Shown here: positions 46,651 to 57,298 of the stretch, one piece after another | Numbering within the stretch: the stretch's first letter is position 1 | Layout: every line of letters begins with the position of its first letter | DNA from: Dichetophora obliterata | Lineage: Eukaryota; Arthropoda; Insecta; Diptera; Sciomyzidae | DNA length: 64,000 bases | Reading direction: 5' to 3' | Assembly (NCBI GenBank): GCA_963920525.1 | Contig: OY986438.1 | Coordinates: 45,271,288-45,335,287 of the forward strand | Program-made: the position numbers and the translations under genes | The notes under the pieces: generated by a model | Told to the model about the DNA's origin: nothing | What the model saw: only the letters and a program-made list of their open reading frames with translations | The model's database searches: none

Positions 46651-49562
46651 AAAAATTTTTTTTATATAAAATAACAGGAAAAGACTCCAAACCTTCAAAA
46701 GGTAGGCCTTACAGAAGCACTCATCAATGCAGCGATCACGGAAGGTATATTGACGCCAATAAGAGCACTACTAGCATGCATTCTTTTGCGTATCGCTAGC
46801 TAAAATGCCCACTGGGTTTGTTCTCTATATAGCTCTTTGTTGTATTTGTTGCTGCTGTTGTTGTAAGCAATTTCCCTCCGTTTGCGGCTTTTACATGTCA
46901 CAACAACTAGAAACAAGTTTTTAATTAGCTTTTGCTGCATTTTACGAACTTTTAATGTAAAGTCATTTTGTGGTTTATCGTTGTTGTTGTTGTTGTTGTT
47001 GTCGTAGTAGTAGTTAATGCGTAAACATGTGCGCATGAGTGTTGAGGAATTTTTTCAAATATTTAAATATGGGTAATAATAATAAATATAAATATGTCCA
47101 GACAAGCATTACTAACAACTTGTATTTAATACTCAAAAACAAATATGGGTATTCACAATGTGGTTACAACTCCAAACATGATAAAAGATTGACAAAATCA
47201 AGTTGGAATACAAATCTGTATTAATAATTTACTTGTGTTGTTGCTTGTCTCTCTCTCTTTCTTTCAATTTTATTTTTTAACATCTTCAATTTCTTACAAA
47301 CACACATTTAACCTTAGCAAAAAAGTTTTAATAAAATTATCTTATCTAAAGCATGTAAACACAGTATGATAAAAATATAGAAGAGATAAAAAGGCGTAAA
47401 CAAAGTTAGAAATTGCAACTCTCCGAGTTTGGTAGCAAAGCTTTTTTTTATGTGCAATAAATTCAATTCATATTTTACAAATATATTGTTTAAACATTTA
47501 ATCTATTATGTACAATATAACCATTACGTAAAATTTTATATTCTTGTTTCAACCTACAAGAACTCTTATTCATTGCAAATCTCAATAAATTAAAAAAGAC
47601 ATGAGTAATGCTTTTCATTTTAAAGAAAAAATGCTGCTCAACAGCTATACGAAGCTTCAGAAGCCTAATGAGACAAACTTGTCTGTGATCGTTTTGTTAT
47701 GTCCAAACGGTCTATTGCTTTTTTTTATTGCTACTTCAGGCCATTTTTGAGTATTTTTTGCTGTCTTATCTTCAATAGAAAGGTCAAAAGGTTTCTTTTA
47801 AGTCTTAATTGAGGTAGGATTAAAATGACGAAGTCCCTGGAATCACTGAAAGATTAAATAATAATCTCCATTTATTTAAGCGAATCTCAAATTAATATTA
47901 TTATCTTATAATAGATTATTCTTCAAACATCGTAGCTATTAAAAAATTGTAACCCAAGAAAAAGCATAATAATTAAAAAATTAATTAAATTTCATATAAA
48001 AAAATAAAAAAAGGCTAAATAAAAGAAGGAAAGAGTTAAAAATTTCTTGTTGTCTAACTTTTAAGAAAAAAACATGCTGTTTAATAAATATTTGAATAAA
48101 AATGATGGCGTCCATGCAGCAACAGAGTTGCCAAACTCGTTCAATATAATTAGTGTGCTAAAATAACGGTATTCTTCTGCCTATGCTGCATATTTCCTCT
48201 ACAACTACTTCCGCTGTTTGGCGTTTAATACACGCTTATTTGAGGTTAAATTAATTAAGTTCAGCTTATCTACATTTTTGTCTATTCCGCTTTGTTGTTT
48301 GGGTTATAAATTTTTTCTTTCGCTTTAATATTGGTCACTACTTTTTGTGTCTATTCTTATAATATAGTAAATAGAGTAAACTTGCATACGTGTTTGCTTA
48401 TTTTTGGTCTATTTTTGTTTGATTCATTTGTTTGTTTTCATGTGTGTGCTTTTATTATTATTTCTTTTGTTTATTTGGTGACAGACTAAAAACAAAAAAA
48501 AAAATACAATATATGTATTTAAGTGTGACCTAATCTTGCATAGTCGCAGCTAATTTTTGTGACACTCATTAGTTTCGAAAATGTCTCCATCATTTATATT
48601 AAATTCTTTTCTCATCTGCTATTTTTACAATTTGAAGGTTTTCAGTCTATATATATATATATATATATATGTGAACTTTTCAAACGTTTTACTCATTTAA
48701 ATAATTATTTTGAATTCCCAACACTTACATCTGTTGCTGCACTTTATAAAATAAAAATAGCCTCATTTAAGCCCTTTTGCTTTAAGGCAATGATTTTGAG
48801 AAAAAAACTACGAACTGAGAAATTATTAATGTCGTATTTTTGTAACAAATTTTGCAATAAATGTTTAATCAAATTATTTAATTAATATGGCCTTAACACA
48901 TGAACAAACTGCTGTTATTTCGTGACTTCTTTAAAATATCCGAATTCACAATTTAAACCTAATGATTAAAATTTTGTTTTTTGACAAGTATTTGGTAATA
49001 TTTCATCAATGAAAAGTCTATATATTGACCAAATATCATAGATTTTAACATGATTTTAATTGTGATCTTAGATTTTAAATACTATTCAATATGATTTTTA
49101 GCTTAGACCACCGTCCGTAACGCAGTGGAAATCGTGGCCATAAATAGAAAAAAAGTTAAATTTTTGATATATAAAACATTTTTTTACTAATCGTTACTTA
49201 ATACATCAGATAAGGATACCAAAAAAAAAAAATCACTCGGAAATCTTTTAAATTCAAAATTAAACCTTTTATATGAAAAAAATTTGAGAATATCACATGT
49301 TTTTACTACGAGTACCTGTAGTTGTAAGTTTTCCACTTTTTTTGTTTTTAAGAGAATGGAATTGAAATGAAGAAATGAGACAAATATTATATAATGTTTC
49401 TTAAAATGTAGTTTTTTTTTGTTATTAAAACAAATATATTTTTTGTGATTTTTTAAAATTAAGCATTTTTAGTGCATAAAAGCTTAAAACTTTGGAAACT
49501 TTAGCAGTTAAACAAAAAATATCAAAACCATCTTTCCAAATTTTTCAAAGTGGATTTATATA
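46651..49562. other. Noncoding DNA
   Basis: 2.9 kb without a supported gene. Simple repeats: GTT run at 46980-47002 and TA run at 48646-48670. Open frames at 46800-47036, 48559-48885 and others lack domains. Confidence 0.5.
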
Positions 49563-50396
49563 CAGTTGCGGTCAAAATAATAGCAGTGTTCTTATATTCA
49601 GACATGTTTGGATAAATAATACTAGTCTACAAATTGCGAATCCGGTAAGCATATTATCATTCTTATATGTATTTTCTACACTGGTTCCAAATCTGTACTC
49701 AGTTTCCTCCTATATTGTAAAATTTTCAAGATACAGGGTCTTTTACGCTTTTGGCAAGTGTTTAGAATTATTGATCTAGAATTTAACTACTAACCAAATA
49801 AAAGAAATGTATTTTCTATTTTAGAAAAAATATCAACTTTTTCATCAATATATCAATCACTTTCGTGTCATGTGCTGTAGCAGAGCTAAAATTTTGAGGT
49901 AATCCAAAGAAATATCAACAAATTTTGTATCTTTTATTCTATCGGATTTGTTATCATCCAAAGTGTATTTTTACATGAAAAACAGACATTTTAAATTTAG
50001 ACGATTACAGCTCCGCTAAAACAAAAGATACAATATTTGTATATATTTCGTTGAATAATCTCAACATTTTTGCTCCGCTACCACACATGACATGATAGTG
50101 GCTGATATATTGATTGAAAAGTATGTATTTTTTCTAAAATACAGAATATTATTTTTTATTTTATGTTAAGTTGTTTAGATTCTAGATCAATAATACTAAA
50201 CACGTGCCAAAAACTAAAACACCCTGTATCTGAAAAATTTTACAATATAGAAGAAACTGAGTACAAATTTCGAAGAAGCGTTAAAAGTACGTATAGGAAC
50301 AATAATGGGTGCACCGGATCCAAAATTTGTAGACAAGTATTATATATACAAACATGTCTGAATATAAGAGTACTGACATTATTTTGACCACAGCTG
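49563..50396. mobile_element. 834-bp foldback element with ~390-bp arms
   Basis: The left end CAGTTGCGGTCAAAATAATA (49563) and right end TTATTTTGACCACAGCTG (ending 50396) are flanked by TA on both sides. The inverted match continues almost to the centre. Paired words include CTTATATTCAGACATGTTTG, CTGTACTCAGTTTC, TATATTGTAAAATTTT, ATTATTGATCTAGAAT, ATATCA, GTGTCATGTG and TTGTATCTTTT, to about 49945 on the left and 50015 on the right. Arms look about 80-85% alike. CAGTTGCGGTCAAAATAAT is the style of Tc1/mariner ends (TA target). Four open frames inside are products of the arms, not genes. Confidence 0.85.
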
Positions 50397-51072
50397 TATA
50401 TATATGCATTAATATATATATTTATAGAAAAATATGGTTCTTGCCGCCGAAACTTGCCCAAAAAGGTTTTTATGAGATTTTTTTCTCGTGGAATTTCATT
50501 TAAAAATCCATTTATTTTATTATTTTCAGAGTATCTTCAAAACTAAATTACATTAAAAATAACAAAAATTGATTTAAATCATCACAAACAATTTTTAGGG
50601 AAGACTAAAAAAATTTTTAGTAAATAGAAGGTGCAATAAGTCTACTTACACATTTTTTGTTTGGTTTTTTATGTTATGTTTGTTATTTTATAATATGTAG
50701 CACTCTGATTATAAGAATACCCTTCAGGAAAAATCGGAAGGCTTTTATCTAAAAGTGATAAAGAAGCATTCCCCACCGTATCTTTTGGAAGCTTAAGAGT
50801 AGCTTTGTATTTATGTTGTTTCCAAACCGCTTCCCTCTTGCAAAAATTAGAAGACTTACATATGGAAGTGATGAATATACATTCCCCATCATATCTTTTG
50901 GAGTTATATTGTTAGTTTTGAATTTATGTTGTTTCCAAACCGCTTCTTTAAGAATGTATGTGGAAACTTTTACTAATTGTCAAGCAATGACAACAGAAAA
51001 TATTAATATCATTGTTTCCTAGTCGCTCTTTATAGAATTAATTTTTACTGTTTAAAAAAAACTATGTTTTAT
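50397..51072. other. Noncoding DNA with a ~114-bp duplication
   Basis: CATTCCCCACCGTATCTTTTG at 50768 and CATTCCCCATCATATCTTTTG at 50881 start two diverged copies; both later contain TTTATGTTGTTTCCAAACCG. Otherwise AT-rich and without a gene. Confidence 0.65.
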
Positions 51073-51103
51073 TGGGCGGCCTCAATAGTCTAGTGGTAGC
51101 GCG
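51073..51103 (+). tRNA. tRNA-like sequence, 5' part (interrupted)
   Basis: First 31 bases of a tRNA-like sequence, with the Pol III A box TAGTCTAGTGG at 51086-51096. The rest is at 59619-59667, after the inserted LTR element; CGCG (51100-51103) is the duplicated target. With one CGCG removed the whole is about 75 bases. The D arm is imperfect and the acceptor halves pair at only about 5 of 7 positions. This is therefore a tRNA pseudogene or the tRNA-derived head of a SINE rather than a secure functional tRNA. Confidence 0.6.
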
Positions 51104-51863
51104 AGTTACGACCCCCACTCAAACGACAACAACAAATACATATACTTCTCAGCCACCACCCAAACCATCGAGGCTCAATACGCCGCTGCAACACTTACAG
51201 TAACAATTACAACAAACACAACAACAATACCAAATTAACCAACAAGTCAAAGACATCGTTACTACATTTACAACAACAGCACAAACGGCAATTAAATCTC
51301 GGCACCCACAACAATAGCACCAGAAACAACAACATAATAAGCCCCACTGCACTACTTAAAGTGCAGCGTAATCAATAAGATATTTTAAGTGTTCCAATTT
51401 TATTTACACTCTTTCTTTATTTTTTTCCTCATAAATCGCAACTATTAAAATAGGTTCAATTTTAAAGTATAACATTAAAATCAAACTCTTGCATTTCTGA
51501 TATTATGTTGCAACCATAAATTGGGCAACATTTTACGATTATTTATTCTACATATTAACCACAAGACATTAAAATGAAACCCTTGCATTTTTGATATTAT
51601 GTTGCAACTATAAATTAGGCAACACTTTGCGACTATTAACTTTTACATATTAACCACATTGTATTTCTTTTACATACATTACATTTCTCCTATTTTACAA
51701 TTGTATTTCTTCCATTTATATCTTTACATACTTTTACACATTTACATTTCGAAAACGAATTGGTTAGATTTTAAGAAAGAGTTGTAATAAAGTTCAGTTC
51801 TAAGTTTACAGCAGAAAAGAAAAGTGTGTTTCAATCAAACTGCTCTAAGCAAGGAACATAACT
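51104..51863 (+). repeat. 5' LTR
   Basis: 760 bp, starts AGTTACGACC, ends GGAACATAACT; 5-bp inverted ends AGTTA/TAACT. The first 100 bases duplicate the 3' end of env. A 94-bp block is tandemly duplicated inside (51472-51565 and from 51566), both copies containing TATTATGTTGCAAC. AATAAA at 51786-51791 is the likely polyadenylation signal. Confidence 0.97.
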
Positions 51864-51872
51864 GGCGCAGTC
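51863..51872 (+). promoter_or_regulatory. Primer binding site (tRNA-Ser type)
   Basis: TGGCGCAGTC directly at the LTR end; its first T overlaps the LTR. It is complementary to the 3' end of insect tRNA-Ser, the primer known for 17.6/297-type errantiviruses. Confidence 0.8.
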
Positions 51873-52081
51873 TACGGCTTGGCGAACCATCTTGTGAATA
51901 GTGAATAATCAGTATCCTTCTTATTTGAAGAATAAGTGATAAAATAATTGTTCGAAAGAATATCGAACTAAAATTATTGTAATTATCAGAAGTTATTATC
52001 GAGAGAATATCGATACATAATATTCTGAAATAAGTGTTGACTGAATATCAGCACATTTTTTTTTTCACAAGATCGGTTAAG

Positions 52082-52179
52082 TATCAACTTTTAATCGCCG
52101 TTGGAACTCAACGCTCTGAAAGGACGACTATATCAACTTTTAATCGCCATTGGAACTCAACGCTCTGAAAGGACGACTA
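52082..52179 (+). repeat. 49-bp direct repeat in the leader
   Basis: Two tandem copies (52082-52130 and 52131-52179) starting TATCAACTTTTAATCGCC, with one visible difference (G to A). Located between primer site and gag. Function unknown; leader repeats in gypsy-like elements can bind host regulators. Confidence 0.9.
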
Positions 52180-52195
52180 GCGAACAACAAGCATC

Positions 52196-52242
52196 ATGCA
52201 GCTAAAGCAGTTAATCATCATCATCGTTGGAAGCATGTAAGT
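52196..52242 (+). CDS. env: env exon 1 (signal peptide) and splice donor
   Basis: ATG at 52196 opens a 13-codon reading, Met followed by a polar start and a run of four isoleucines (MQLKQLIIIIVGS), which looks like the start of a signal peptide. It is cut after two bases of the next codon by a strong donor, GTAAGT at 52237-52242. Without splicing the frame hits TAA at 52238-52240 almost at once. A spliced message joining 52236 to 57299 keeps the env frame, with total coding length 1701 bases including the stop. Env from a spliced subgenomic RNA is known for errantiviruses. That this exact pair is used is inferred. Confidence 0.75.
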
Positions 52243-52386
52243 CGAAAACTGAAAAATAATTAAATAAAACAAAGCTTAAAAATAAAACAAATAAATTTTT
52301 TCAATAAAAGGGGATAAGAAAAGAAAAATTTCAATACGTTAACAATTTTATTCAATAAAAAAAAAAAAGAACAAAGAAAAAAATTC

Positions 52387-53688
52387 ATGTGGAAAAAAAC
52401 CCAGAAAAAACGTGCAGAAAATCAGCCCTATTCAGTTTCCCTCAGTAATCTTTTTAAAAGCAGAAGCCTTAGTTCAATTCTAGAAGAACCAAGTAGAGAA
52501 TTTACTATGGAAAATACAGCCCCCATCCCAACCCTTCCCACCCCTGCCCCTGTATATGTGGATATTTTTCAGTCACTTCGCATTCCAGATGCAATAAAGG
52601 ATTTGCCTCAATATGATGGCAATCCTCGACTACTATACGAATTTCTAAATAACGTAGAGGAAATATTGTTACATACAAGAGGTGCTAGTCATACGCCTCA
52701 AGGACAAATACTACTAAGGGCAATACGAAATAAGATAGTCGGTCAGGCAAACGAAGTACTAAATATGTACGGAACGTCACTCAATTGGGAAAACATAAAA
52801 ACTAACTTAATTCTGCATTACTCTGACAAAAGATCGGAGACTTCACTTATTAGGGATTTACACAACTTACGACAATACAACAAAACTGTAGAAAATTTTT
52901 TCAGTGAAATAATAGAAATTCAGGCTACACTGTGCAACAATATTTTGATACACGAAAGTGATCAAAATGTTGTAGCAGCAAAAAAAGAACTATTTGCGGA
53001 AATGTGTCTAAACTCATTTTTAAGTGGTCTTAGAGAGCCACTTGGCTCAAACATTAGGGCTATGAGGCCAGAATCCTTGGCCACTGCTTTAGCCTACTGT
53101 ATAAAAGAACAAAATATTCATTACATGAGATCAGAAAGAAACACATATCAGAGTAAACAATATAAGCCATATAATACGTTCAATAAATATCCAGCAAGAA
53201 TGCAAAACCCACGTAACTTTACACCAAATACGTCTAACTATAATCCAAACACATCAAATTACTACCAAAACACATATAACCCAAACCAGTCCCGATTTAA
53301 TAACCCACCAACATACAATAGGTTTAATCCTAATCATAACCCTTTTAGAAATAACCACAACAATAATAACAATTCGTCATTTTCTGCCAGACAACCACAA
53401 CCAGAACCAATGGACACAAGTTCAGGTTTTACAAACACTAAAAACTCCACTGTATCTCAAAGGAATAATAATTCCGATGTAAGCATGCGTTCTAAATTTT
53501 CCAGGATGACAAGACCAAGAACAGAAGAATTTCATAACATAAATAAAAATCCAAGGACCCAACGCCCCAATACCTCTTACCAACAACAATTAGATCAATA
53601 TACAGATGACTCAATAGAAGACATCAATAACATTGAAGATGATCAAAATTTTTTCCGATCAGCCTCACCGAACCAACAGGATACATAG
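52387..53688 (+). CDS. gag: Gag structural protein
   Basis: 433 codons, start ATG at 52387. Capsid/nucleocapsid precursor that would form the particle core. Residues about 60-250 are a capsid-like helical region (YDGNPRLLYEFLNNVEEIL, LIRDLHNLRQYNKTVENFF, NSFLSGLREPLGSNIRAM, ALAYCIKEQNIHYM). Residues about 255-410 are rich in Asn, Gln, Pro and Tyr. No CCHC zinc knuckle is present, as usual in errantivirus Gag. The C-terminus is acidic (DSIEDINNIEDDQ). The frame is intact and overlaps the start of pol, reached by a -1 shift. Another ATG at 52508 could give a shorter form. Confidence 0.93.
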   Translation: MWKKTQKKRAENQPYSVSLSNLFKSRSLSSILEEPSREFTMENTAPIPTLPTPAPVYVDIFQSLRIPDAIKDLPQYDGNPRLLYEFLNNVEEILLHTRGASHTPQGQILLRAIRNKIVGQANEVLNMYGTSLNWENIKTNLILHYSDKRSETSLIRDLHNLRQYNKTVENFFSEIIEIQATLCNNILIHESDQNVVAAKKELFAEMCLNSFLSGLREPLGSNIRAMRPESLATALAYCIKEQNIHYMRSERNTYQSKQYKPYNTFNKYPARMQNPRNFTPNTSNYNPNTSNYYQNTYNPNQSRFNNPPTYNRFNPNHNPFRNNHNNNNNSSFSARQPQPEPMDTSSGFTNTKNSTVSQRNNNSDVSMRSKFSRMTRPRTEEFHNINKNPRTQRPNTSYQQQLDQYTDDSIEDINNIEDDQNFFRSASPNQQDT

Positions 53689-56600
53689 ACGTAAATAGAC
53701 ATGGATCTGAGCTAGCATATGTTAACATATCATCCCCTTTTGGTAGACCATTGAGATTTCTTATAGATACGGGAGCGTCAGCCTCATTTATTAATCCCGA
53801 ATTCATACATAAAGACGATATTAAAAAATGTAAATTAACTTCAATCTCTACTATACTTGGAAAATATACTCTTAATGAGCAAGTATCATTACCTATATTT
53901 CGTGAATTCAATCAACGCGGTAATCTCATATTCCTTCTCTTCAAATTCCATAATTATTTCGATGGACTAATCGGACTTGATGCCCTTACTCAACTCGGTG
54001 CAACAGTTAATCTTGTTAGCAAATCACTTAATACACAAAACTCAACTATTAATCTACAATTTAAACCAAATATAATATCAAAAAAATACTTGATTGCACC
54101 TAGATCTAAAACAGTTATTGAATTGCCAGTAGACACTCAAAATGGATCAATTTATCTCAGAAACACAGAACTTAAACCTAACTTAGTTATATCAGAAGGT
54201 ATATACGAATCAAAAAACTGGGTTGCTTCACTGGAAGTAATAAATTTTTCTGAAAATGAACAATCCCTTTTTCTTGAACAGCCTCTTAAAGTAAACCCTT
54301 ACAACACTTCTGACTTTGTCGAATTAAATAATATAAACCCAGATAATACTTGTGACCCAAACCACTTTGTAGACTTATCAGAAATTCTCAGATTAGACCA
54401 TCTGAATTCAGAAGAAAAACAATAGTTATTGAAACTCTGTAAGAAAAATAACGACGTATTCTACAAAGAAGGAGAACAATTAACATTCTCCAACGAAATT
54501 AAGCACAAAATATCCACAACAGATGACATTCCAATTTACACCAAATCGTACAGATATCCATACGTCCACAAAGACGAGGTACAATGTCAAATCGCAAAAA
54601 TGCTTCAACAGGGAATAATCCGCCATAGCTATTCCCCTTGGAGTTCTCCCGTTTGGATCGTTCCAAAGAAAAAGGACTCCAGTGGAAAACAAAAGTGGCG
54701 CCTCGTCATAGACTATCGGAAGCTTAATGAAAAAACAATATCAGATAGGTACCCGCTCCCCAATATAAATGAAATTCTGGATAAACTAGGTAAATGTGTA
54801 TATTTTTCTACGCTTGACTTAGCAAGCGGTTTTCATCAAATAGAAATGCATCATAAACATATACAAAAAACTGCGTTCACAGTAGAAGGTGGTCACTATG
54901 AATACATAAGAATGCCATTCGGTCTAAAGAACGCTCCATCAACGTTTCAGAGAGTGATGGACAATGTTCTTAGAGAATTAGTAGGAAAAATTTGTCTTGT
55001 CTACCTAGATGATATAATAATCTACTCAACTTCTCTTCAAGAACATCTTGAAAGTCTTGAAAAAGTTTTTGAAAAATTACGTTCGGCAAACTTCAAAATC
55101 CAACTAGACAAGTCAGAGTTCCTGCATAAAGAAGTAGCGTTCCTGGGACACATTGTATCAACAGATGGTATCAAACCAAATCCTTCCAAAATAGAAGCCA
55201 TCCAAAATTATCCAATTCCGCAAACTAGGAAACAAATTAAAGCTTTTCTTGGGTTACTAGGTTATTACCGAAAATTCATTAAAGATCTATCAAAACTTAT
55301 AAAACCTCTTACTGAGTGCCTAAAAAAAGACAAGAAAATCGTAATTAATGATCGATATATACAGGCATTCAATACATGTAGACACCTTTTAACAAATGAC
55401 CCAATACTGCAGTATCCAGACTTCTCCAAACCGTTTATTCTCACAACAGACGCTAGTAATTATGCTCTAGGCGCAGTCTTATCCCAAGGCACTATAGGCA
55501 GTGATAAGCCAGTTTGCTACGCGAGTAGAACGCTTTCCGACTCGGAAACAAATTATTCTACTATAGAAAAAGAGTTACTCGCCATTATGTGGGCGACTAA
55601 GTACTTTCGGCCATACCTTTATGGTAGAAAATTCAAGATAGTTACTGACCATAGACCTCTAACCTGGCTTATGAGTTTGAAAGAACCCAACTCTAAACTC
55701 ATTCGCTGGCGCCTTAAATTAGAGGAGTATGATTACGAGATAGTCTATAAAAAGGGAAAGCTTAATTCAAATGCCGACGCTTTAAGCAGAATAATACAGG
55801 ATAAACCAAACACTAACGTGGACGTAAACATTAACGATACAGAATCTAATCACGCTACAAACGGAAGCACAATTCACTCTGCTATAGAAAATCTCAACGA
55901 TGGAATAGCTATTTCCGAAAAACCACTAAACGATTTTAATCTACAAATAATTCTACAAATATCAAGCCAAGCACCTGAAATCACAGTCGAAATTCCATTT
56001 AGAAATAAACAAAGACGCATAATCCGAAAAACTAATTTTAATGAAGACAGTATTACTCAAATTTTAAAAAACTATATGGCACCTAATAAATTATCTGCCA
56101 TCTATACGGATGACGATACATTCAGAATAGTCCAGGATGTATACTCCAAATATTTTTCACATACCCAAATATTCCGTGTAATACGCTGCATGGAAATATT
56201 ACAGGACATAACACAAAGCGACGAACAAGAACAGTTGATTAGGGATTATCACAATCGACATAACCATAGAGGAATAAATGAAACACATTTGCATCTCAAA
56301 AGAAAGTACTACTTTCCATTTATGAAAAATAAAATCACACAAACAATTAATAACTGCGAAACCTGCAAAACTCAAAAATACGATAGGAATCCCCCTAAAA
56401 CAAAATTTGAAAAACCAGAAACACCTATTAAGCCACTCGATATTTTGCACATCGATATATATACAATTAACAATCACCCTATCTTAACAATAATTGACAA
56501 ATTTTCTAAGTTCGGAGCAGGTTATAATCTACAATCGAAAAATAGCGTATCCATCCTAAAAGCATTAAAAACATACATCAGTGTTTACGGTACACCTCGA

Positions 56601-57218
56601 AAAATTGTATGTGACCAAGGTCAAGAATTTATGGCAAATATATTTAAGGACTTCTGTCGTCAGTACCAAATAGAACTGCATTTTACGTCATTCCAACAAT
56701 CGAGTAGTAATTCTCCAGTAGAGCGTATGCATTCCACTTTAACTGAAATTTACAGAATTTTACTTACAACTCGAAAAGAAAACAATCTATCTCTTGAACA
56801 TGACGAAATTTTAGCAGAAACATTTATAACTTACAATAACGCAATTCACTCCGCCACCAAACACACTCCCTACGAGTTATTTTTTGGCAGAACATACAAA
56901 TTCAATAACATAATTTCATTTCACAATGAACACGAATACCTTCAAAAGTTAAAAGAATATCAGGAGATTCTATACCCAAAAATATGTGAACAGCTTAAAC
57001 AAATTACAAGCCTTAACATAGATAAAATCAATGTAACTAGAGACGAACCCGAAAATTTCGACAGCAACAAAACCATATTTAGAAAAGAAAATAGAAGAAA
57101 TAAAATGACTCCTAGATTCACAAAACATAAAGTAAAACGCAATAAAAAAGTCACATTAACCACAATAAAAGACCAAAAATTACACAAATCCAAACTAAGA
57201 AAACAAAATAAACCATAA
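53643..57218 (+). pseudogene. pol: Pol polyprotein: protease, RT, RNase H, integrase (one TAG)
   Basis: Aspartic protease LIDTGASASFI (53760-53792). RT: VIDYRKLNEKT (about 54705), LDLASGFHQIEM (about 54812), MPFGLKNAPSTFQ, catalytic YLDD at 55002-55013. RNase H: TTDASNYALGAVLSQ (about 55445), TDHRPLTWL. Integrase: an H-H-C-C zinc finger (56247-56370, ending CETCKTQKY) and a D-D-E core with D in HIDIY (about 56453), D in VCDQGQEF (56609) and E in SPVERMHST (about 56722). It ends in a basic tail without chromodomain. It is read by -1 frameshift from gag. A TAG at 54423-54425 separates protease from RT in the same frame; otherwise open throughout. The stop is either a fresh mutation or a readthrough site, hence the cautious label. 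Confidence 0.95.
53646..53655 (+). promoter_or_regulatory. -1 ribosomal frameshift site
   Basis: AAATTTTTTC holds two overlapping slippery heptamers in the gag frame, A-AAT-TTT (53646-53652) and T-TTT-TTC (53649-53655). The pol frame is closed by TGA at 53640-53642, so the shift must fall between there and the gag stop at 53686-53688. The heptamers lie just after that TGA. Confidence 0.8.
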
Positions 57219-57298
57219 ATTTTAACATTATACCTCGAATTTTTTTTTCCAATAGGCACTTTTAGCTTGCATTATATTTGTATATTTTCACTTTTTAG

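Noticed and set aside
51149..51352. 67-codon Cys-rich minus-strand open frame, repeated at 58904-59107
   Set aside because: Antisense of the CAACAA-rich LTR start; Cys richness comes from the repeated trinucleotide. Duplicated only because LTRs are duplicated.
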